Positions 60,001-64,000 of a DNA stretch of 64,000 bases are shown here, piece after piece; within the stretch, counting starts at the first letter, position 1; each line of letters starts with the position of its first letter. Made by a program: the position numbers and the translations under genes. The stretch is from Littorina saxatilis (Eukaryota; Mollusca; Gastropoda; Littorinimorpha; Littorinidae), in NCBI RefSeq assembly GCF_037325665.1, contig NC_090258.1, positions 36,803,529 through 36,867,528 on the forward strand, in the 5' to 3' direction. The notes under the pieces are model-generated. The model did no database searches and was not told the DNA's origin. It saw nothing but the letters and a program-made list of their open reading frames with translations.

Positions 60001-62764
60001 GTTTTAAGACAAATTGCTTCGCTTTTACGCCAAGCTTAGAATTGCTGCGCTCAAATAATCAAGCTCAAGCATGGTTATTTATCCAAGACAAAATTGAACT
60101 ATTGTGGAACCCCCCTTTTAAAACCTCAAAAATCTGAGAAAATAGGGTCTTGTTTGTTTGTTTGTTTGTTTGTTCGTTCATGGGCTGAAACTCCCACGGC
60201 TTTTACGTGTATGACCGCTTTTACCCCGCCATTTAGGCAGCTATACGCCGCTTTCGGAGGAAGCATGCTGGGTATTTTCGTGTTTCTATAACCCACCGAA
60301 CTCTGACATGGATTACAGGATCTTTTTCGTGCGCACTTGGTCTTGTGCTTGCGTGTACACACGGGGGTGTTCAGACACCGAGGAGAGTCTGCACACAAAG
60401 TTGACTCTGAGAAATAAATCTCTCGCCGAACGTGGGGACGAACTCACGCTGACAGCGGCCAACTGGATACAAATCAAGCGCGCTACCGACTGAGCTACAT
60501 CCTCGCCCCAATAGGGTCTTAAAAAAGGGGGAGTCTTAAAATGGGGTACATTTACTGAGGTTATGCACAGAAAATATGAGAAAACAAGGTCCTAAAAGGG
60601 GGGTTCCACTGTACAACATATATATATTAGAGTTGTTCTTCAGTACTGGTGACAGAAAGGGGAAAAAGTGGTGAAAATTCAAATCTCTAGTTTTGTTTTT
60701 GAAATATAGCTTTTCATAAAGCAGAAATACAGTAGTATCTGATGTACATAAGAAAAAATCACTGGTTCACATGGTTCTTACATAATCTAACTTTTAAAGC
60801 TGGTTCTTGTGTGTCTGTGTGTATGTTTGTATGATGACGATAGGACCCGAAACGTCTGCACGGACTGAGACAGGAATTGCAGAGAATGTTCTTTGCCACT
60901 CGAGTCGTGTCATAGGGTACTTTCGGAATGGTAAATTTGAAAGGATTCTTTAAAAAATGACGGAAAACATTATATACCTTGTGAGCTATCGAGGATCCTC
61001 CCCGTCTGGGCTGTCAAAACATGGTCTTGTTAAAAGATGTTTTCAAATGGTTAAGGGGGAGATACACTCAAAGCACATGTAGCGAAGTTATGTTGCCAAA
61101 TCATCAAAGATCAACATTTCACTACACGGATCGATGCACACAGTCGAAATAGATGTGACTTTCACACGACCGAAGACTACTTACTAGCAGACTAGCAGAC
61201 GACAAGATCTAAATATTTCGATCAGTGAGAGTAATCCGTTGAAGAACAGTTGTCAAGCAGTATGTAAGAAATGTTAAGTCCTTTGTACTGGAAACTTGCA
61301 TTCTCCCAGTAAGGTCATATATTGTACTACGTTGCAAGCCCCTGGAGCAATTTTTTGATTAGTGCTTTTGTGAACAAGAAACAATTAACAAGTGGCTCTA
61401 TCCCATCCCCCCCCCCCCCCCCCTTTCCTCGTCGCGATATAACCTTGAACGGTTGAAAACGACGTTAAACACCAAATAAAGAAAGAAATGAAGAACAGTT
61501 ACTCCGCTTATTCGTCTTCAGTTAAGCTTATTTCCCCTGCCATAAGTTTCCTTGCAGATCTGCAGTCGCGTAGTGAAATGAACTAGTGTCATCGGAAGAT
61601 TCTTCTCAGTCAATGATCAAAGCACAGTAAGTTCTATGCTGACAAAAGTCACTTTAGGAAAACACGACCATTGACTTCATTTATGAGCCCAAAGGTAACA
61701 ATATCAACAAGAATGTACGCATTTGACATTAAATGAAACATTCATAGACAGTTTCCAACTCGCCAGATCTGCCAAAGAGCCTTCATTCGTGAAAAACGAT
61801 GATTTTAATCCGACAGGTATCGGAAACAATCCCTTGGTAACCCGCGTTTCTCCTTCCGAAGCGACGTGACGGCGCCACATTTGTTTGTTTGTTTATGGCT
61901 GTTTATCGCGAAACAACACAGTTGAAATGTGTGTGTAAAATATCATAAATGTGTGGCGTGTAATCTCCGAATCAGTTCGTTATCTGCGTTTCGATGGTAA
62001 TTCAGTTAGCGGGGAGTTACTTTGAATTGAAGGTGAAGGTAACCTGTGTTGCATGTGGGACGGCGTGAGCAAATTTGATTGCAATATATTCTTGTAACCA
62101 GTAGCAAAGAACAACTCATATATATTAGAGACTGTGCCAAAAGGTGACGTTTTCATGTCAGTATGTCCCAAATGACATCACCAGTACATTTTTCATTCTA
62201 TCTAATCTGTTTTCGTTCTATTTTTTCTAATAACATGCGTTAACAATTGATTGCCAACTGGAATGGAAGAGCACAAAAAGTGTAACTTGATATGTAGTTT
62301 CTCTAGAGGGAAAAACATCTTCCACTTTCATGTCAGTGTGTCCCATGCAACATACATTTGCCAAACAGCTATGTGCAAGTAGATTATTTGTTAGTGGTAT
62401 AGAAAATACTGATCAACAATTAAAGTCAGTTTTCACATTCATTTTCTACCTATTTCTTATTTGTTTATTCTGTTGGCAATGGTGAAATGTCAGCAATCGT
62501 GTGTCATTCGGGACAGTAGACATGACACCTGACCTTTTGGCACAGTCTCATATGCGTTCAAAAGAAAATAAGCAGATCCAGCTGTTGTACAATATTTTCT
62601 GCCCTTTAATAGACCATGGATGTATACCTGGCTGTGCAACCTTGTATGATGCGCTGTCACATAACGGAAATCTGCCTCTTGAATTGCAGGTTGTCGGAGT
62701 GTGGGTCACAATCCGCTTTCGTAACCAGAAAGACCCTAGCGCTAACCCCAGCGCTTTTCTCTAA
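45084..62764 (+). CDS. TSPAN13/31-like: Tetraspanin of the TSPAN13/TSPAN31 group, complete
   Basis: Five coding exons, all in phase 0: 45084-45146, 48208-48375, 54869-55087, 59743-59907, 62690-62764; 229 residues. The start is [17 protein letters not shown] and the end is [14 protein letters not shown], nearly identical to the ends of human TSPAN13 and TSPAN31 (recalled). Four hydrophobic segments are visible: roughly residues 12-35, 43-68, 77-99 and 187-213. The large loop carries the tetraspanin CCG at 129-131 and ten cysteines in all (129, 130, 148, 154, 155, 163, 164, 174, 176, 179). Possible N-glycosylation sites are N117, N140 and N169. Tetraspanins organise membrane protein microdomains. 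The length is about 20 residues more than the human proteins because of extra Cys-rich sequence at the exon 3/exon 4 junction. Which vertebrate paralogue is closer cannot be settled here. Confidence 0.94.
45147..46063. other. Tetraspanin intron 1, first part
   Basis: AT-rich; an open frame runs on from exon 1 past the splice donor but has no similarity to tetraspanins. Nothing else recognised. Confidence 0.4.
46064..46335 (+). mobile_element. Helentron-like repeat family A, diverged 5' half
   Basis: Begins ACATTTAGTCAAGTTTTGAC and includes GATGACGTCATATCC and GAGGCGGCACTGTCAC; clearly older than the other copies. Confidence 0.75.
46655..46873. mobile_element. piggyBac-type MITE, copy 2
   Basis: TTAA at 46651-46654 and 46874-46877, ends CCCTTAGGCTGG and CCAGTGTAAGGG. 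The CCC next to TTAA is typical of piggyBac ends. In tetraspanin intron 1. Confidence 0.82.
47470..47815. mobile_element. MITE with CAGGGGCTCACATCCA ends
   Basis: Inverted ends of 15-16 bases; TTGCAC at 47464-47469 and 47816-47821. Internal TAGGACAnnTGTCC motifs are repeated several times. In tetraspanin intron 1. Confidence 0.78.
48376..49029. other. Tetraspanin intron 2, first part
   Basis: AT-rich sequence, then from about 48890 a segment that may belong to the repeat at 49030. Nothing else recognised. Confidence 0.4.
49030..49690 (-). repeat. Second copy of the LKLSFELF repeat, interrupted by a SINE
   Basis: Matches 29360-29600: TGCTGGTCCTG and CATTTCAC, then after the SINE CACTTTCGTAAATTCCG through CATCCTCCATCTTG. 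Minus-strand coding pattern [14 protein letters not shown] is conserved. Confidence 0.65.
49100..49471 (+). mobile_element. tRNA-headed SINE with GAA tail (family T), target duplication
   Basis: Head GGGCGGGGATGTAGCTCAG, body as at 15826-16196, tail GAACGAAGAAGAAGAA. An 11-base duplication GTATTCATCTG lies at 49089-49099 and 49472-49482. The empty site is seen near 29395. Confidence 0.93.
49969..51203. repeat. Direct repeat of about 140 bases split by a foldback
   Basis: TCTCCTGTCCGCCCA...CTTCCTATT at 49969-50113 recurs at about 51076-51203. The second copy is interrupted near its start by the foldback at 50121-51073. Confidence 0.75.
50121..51073. mobile_element. Foldback element with 25-base inverted ends
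   Basis: Ends TGACGGCTTACTAGTGCCAA and its exact complement (25 bases). Many internal TTAGTAATTTTCC / GGAAAATTACTAA inverted motifs. A short CTCCTGT repeat flanks it. Confidence 0.72.
51204..54010 (+). mobile_element. Retroelement relic with gag-like region (family uncertain, possibly DIRS-like)
   Basis: Starts CACATATAGCAATTTACTTC, a sequence that begins again at 63682 near the window end. A Lys/Ser/Pro-rich reading region begins near 51591, followed by about five tandem coding units of 133-139 bases and an acidic segment with [19 protein letters not shown]. Only a gag-like part is present, no reverse transcriptase or recombinase was recognised, and it carries several breaks. It looks old. 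In tetraspanin intron 2. Confidence 0.45.
52140..52850 (+). repeat. Coding minisatellite of 133-139 bases, about 5 units
   Basis: Repeated blocks include CAGGGGCCTGTACT, the ACAGCG(G/T)TC motif (52252, 52385, 52521, 52659, 52798) and the peptide QGPVL followed by VPV. Part of the gag-like relic. Confidence 0.8.
54011..54868. other. Tetraspanin intron 2, last part
   Basis: 54015-54188 is a partial copy of the GGCC-ended MITE at 30255. The rest up to exon 3 shows nothing recognisable. Confidence 0.45.
55195..55515. repeat. 71-base minisatellite, about 4.5 copies
   Basis: Units contain AACTGATCCAGAGTG, TTTATGGCCAACAGATTGAC and AAATGTTTGATATTTGC. The last unit is cut by a SINE and resumes at 56101. 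Confidence 0.9.
55516..56100 (-). mobile_element. Long tRNA-related SINE (family V)
   Basis: Minus-strand head GGACTGGGTGGCCGAGTGGT with box B GTTCGACCCTGGG, a body with GGCTGCGATCTGCTGGCC and TGCGCGATATAAATTGC, and a (TGAT)n tail at the left end. It inserted into a minisatellite unit and carries its own 52-base insertion. Confidence 0.78.
55788..55839 (+). mobile_element. 52-base SINE/LINE tail insertion
   Basis: CTGATATGGCCCTTCG...GTTAAGCAAACAAACAAA, the 3' tail seen in SINE family G, flanked by a 12-base duplication TTTTGGTGGACA at 55776-55787 and 55840-55851. Confidence 0.88.
56791..58055 (-). mobile_element. pogo/Tigger-like transposon, 1265 bases
   Basis: Inverted ends CAGTAAAACCTG (about 28 imperfect bases), flanked by TA (56789-56790 and 58056-58057). 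It sits in a SINE whose intact sequence is known. Confidence 0.9.
57345..57742 (-). CDS. pogo-type DNA-binding domain exon (CENP-B N-terminal like)
   Basis: From 57742 the frame reads [14 protein letters not shown], or more likely from an internal Met at about 57652 [20 protein letters not shown]. It continues with [20 protein letters not shown], then a second helix-turn-helix with [20 protein letters not shown] and PVSGPLIQ, reaching a GTAAGA donor at about 57350. This is the two-part helix-turn-helix (CENP-B N and Tc5 type) of pogo transposases. No DDE catalytic domain lies within the element, so this is a deleted derivative that might still express a DNA-binding protein. Confidence 0.8.
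58835..59085. repeat. 17-base minisatellite (TGGTCAAGTCTGTTGAT)
   Basis: About 13 units, some with TAGAT in place of TTGAT. In tetraspanin intron 3. Confidence 0.93.
59154..59714. mobile_element. Long foldback (family L) next to tetraspanin exon 4
   Basis: Arms start AATAGACGTTTTCCGG and end in the complement AATAGTCTATT region. Arm blocks with GGACAAGCTTTTCACAACAT recur as the complement at about 59620-59645, and an inner CAACTA...TATGCAGCA pair lies at 59298 and 59577. The right end is 28 bases before the exon 4 acceptor, so it may supply the branch site or polypyrimidine tract. Confidence 0.75.
60101..60616. mobile_element. MITE with GTGGAACCCCCC ends, split by a SINE
   Basis: Ends TATTGTGGAACCCCCCTTTT and AAAAGGGGGGTTCCACTGTA. 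Related ends occur at 23930 and 30617. A tRNA SINE is inside. In tetraspanin intron 4. Confidence 0.65.
60152..60509 (-). mobile_element. tRNA-headed SINE (family T) with GTTT tail, target duplication
   Basis: Same body as 49100-49471 but the tail is (AAAC)n instead of (GAA)n. An 11-base duplication AATAGGGTCTT lies at 60141-60151 and 60510-60520. Confidence 0.92.
60617..61240. other. Tetraspanin intron 4, middle
   Basis: No gene or repeat end recognised. Confidence 0.4.
61252..61489 (+). mobile_element. SINE family S, 5' truncated, target duplication
   Basis: Starts at TGTCAAGCAGTATGTAAG, ends AAATAAAGAAA. An 11-base duplication GAAGAACAGTT lies at 61241-61251 and 61490-61500. Confidence 0.9.
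61501..62128. other. Tetraspanin intron 4, later part
   Basis: Nothing recognised. Confidence 0.4.
62129..62548. mobile_element. MITE with AGACTGTGCCAAAAGGT ends
   Basis: Imperfect inverted ends of about 50 bases (AGACTGTGCCAAAAGGT and ACCTTTTGGCACAGTCT). It lies 141 bases before the last tetraspanin exon. Confidence 0.68.
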
Positions 62765-63084
62765 CCTCCTGACTTTTGTTATGAATGGTGTAGCGTCTAG
62801 CATGACGAGAGGTACTTGTATGCCACTTTCTTTCAGACTTCCAACAGCCTAAAGCTTGGATGCGGAAATATGGATGCTGATTTCCTGTGCATGAGCAAAC
62901 TGTTATCATCAGCTTTTATAGTTTCCTGGTTGTGGGCCCTCTCTCCTCTGTTTGCTTGGATCAGGATGTGGTGATAAAGTAAAGTGGTACCTGTGATAGG
63001 AGGCCCCTCAGGTGAGAGGACACCTCCCAAGAAAGAGCACCCTCTGTAGTCCCTTTGTGTATTATCTTGACTCAAATATAAATA
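62765..63084. other. Tetraspanin 3' flank
   Basis: Presumed 3' UTR. No firm polyadenylation signal or repeat could be assigned. Confidence 0.4.
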
Positions 63085-63512
63085 TATGTATCGATTGGAC
63101 ATTGGATTTCCCTTCTTTGAGCCATGTGACGTCAGAGGCCTACAAAACTTCATATTTGGGCGTTTCAGGTTGACCGAAACTTCAAAGGAACTACAAAACA
63201 CACGTCATGTGTTTGATTGCATGTGTGTGTGCTGTTCAATGTCAAAACAACAACAAAGTCAGTACATGACGTGTGTTTTGTAGTTCCTTTGAAGTTTCGG
63301 TCAACCTGAAACGCCCAAATATGAAGCTTATGTGTTTGATTGCATGTGTGTGTGTGCTCGTTCAATCGTCAAAACAACAACAAAGTCATAGTACCTGAAA
63401 GGAATTCGATCGATACATAAATGTTATTTGCGTTTAGCGCGGTCTCGGAGAACAATGACTGTCTCGATCTGTGTAAAATGTCATATTTTGGTCAAAAACG
63501 CAAATAACGTAT
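63085..63512. repeat. Family F repeat with a long perfect inverted repeat
   Basis: Blocks shared with 13340-13650. Contains arms at 63148-63210 and 63264-63326 (63 bases, exact complements) and a CAAAACAACAACAAAGTC block present twice. Confidence 0.75.
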
Positions 63513-63677
63513 AATACATGTCGTGAAAGGCCTTCTGTAATATAGGGTCACTTTTGGCAGGTCCCATGGGTGTCCAATCATTGTAGGTATCACTGTATAC
63601 ATGTGCTCCTGTTTGGGAAACTTAAAATGGCAACCACCAGTGCAGAGACGATTAAATAACATATTCTTACGTCAACT

Positions 63678-64000
63678 CACATATATAGCAATTAACTTCA
63701 GTTTGATGCTTAGACATTGAAGTACTGACCCTGGTAACAGGGGGAGGTAACTCCCAAACAAAAACAAAGTCTTGTTGTCAAGGTAATGGTAGTTACCTCC
63801 CCTTACCGGCAGCCCGCACATGCGCGGGACACACTACAGGTATAATCATTCCCTTCTTCAACACGGTTGTGTTCAGACGTGCTTGTACTTCTTCTAGGCT
63901 TTTCAGCCTTTGGCCACCTGTTAGGAAGGCCATTGACCCTACGTTCACTTGCGACCTCTTGCTAAGCTGTTGGTGAGATCTTTCTTGTTTACAACTGTTG
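63678..64000 (+). mobile_element. Start of a second copy of the retroelement relic, cut by the window end
   Basis: CACATATATAGCAATTAACTTC and CCCTGGTAACAGGGGGAGG match the start of the element at 51204. No coding part is inside the window. Confidence 0.45.

Overview
The window is metazoan genomic DNA. Its genes have many short exons with GT-AG introns, about half or more of the sequence is repeats, and the repeats (tRNA-headed SINEs with GAA tails, foldback elements, Helentron-like and TTAA-flanked elements) together with the protein sequences suggest a lophotrochozoan, most likely a marine gastropod mollusc such as a littorinid. That placement is inference.

Three host genes are present. (1) The last two exons of GATAD1 (+, 1056-2929), a subunit of a chromatin repressor complex. 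(2) A complete SLC25A39/40-type mitochondrial carrier (-, 27365 down to 13081; nine coding exons, 360 codons, every junction in phase), the family that brings glutathione into mitochondria. (3) A complete TSPAN13/TSPAN31-type tetraspanin (+, 45084-62764; five coding exons, all phase 0, 229 codons). GATAD1 and SLC25A40 converge; SLC25A40 and the tetraspanin diverge across about 17.7 kb. I see no shared pathway among the three.

Region by region: 1-2.9 kb, GATAD1 exons, with an intron holding a long foldback and a SINE; 2.9-13 kb, intergenic repeats beginning with a TTAA transposon that abuts the GATAD1 stop codon; 13-27.4 kb, SLC25A40, whose introns carry an exon-derived minisatellite, a Mutator-like transposase relic, several SINEs and a LINE nested in a LINE; 27.4-45 kb, a divergent intergenic region dominated by one 12.85-kb TTAA-flanked element that split a Helentron-like repeat and was itself invaded repeatedly; 45-62.8 kb, the tetraspanin, with introns full of MITEs, SINEs, a pogo element, minisatellites and a gag-like retroelement relic; 62.8-64 kb, downstream repeats and the start of another copy of that retroelement.

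The most notable observations are: the 12.85-kb element with two inward-facing candidate genes; four unrelated repeat families that share a terminal hairpin plus CTTG end; an array of copied SLC25A40 exon 6 starts; a transposon whose target site contains the GATAD1 stop codon; and a set of 33-71-bp retroposed SINE tails, each with a clear target-site duplication.
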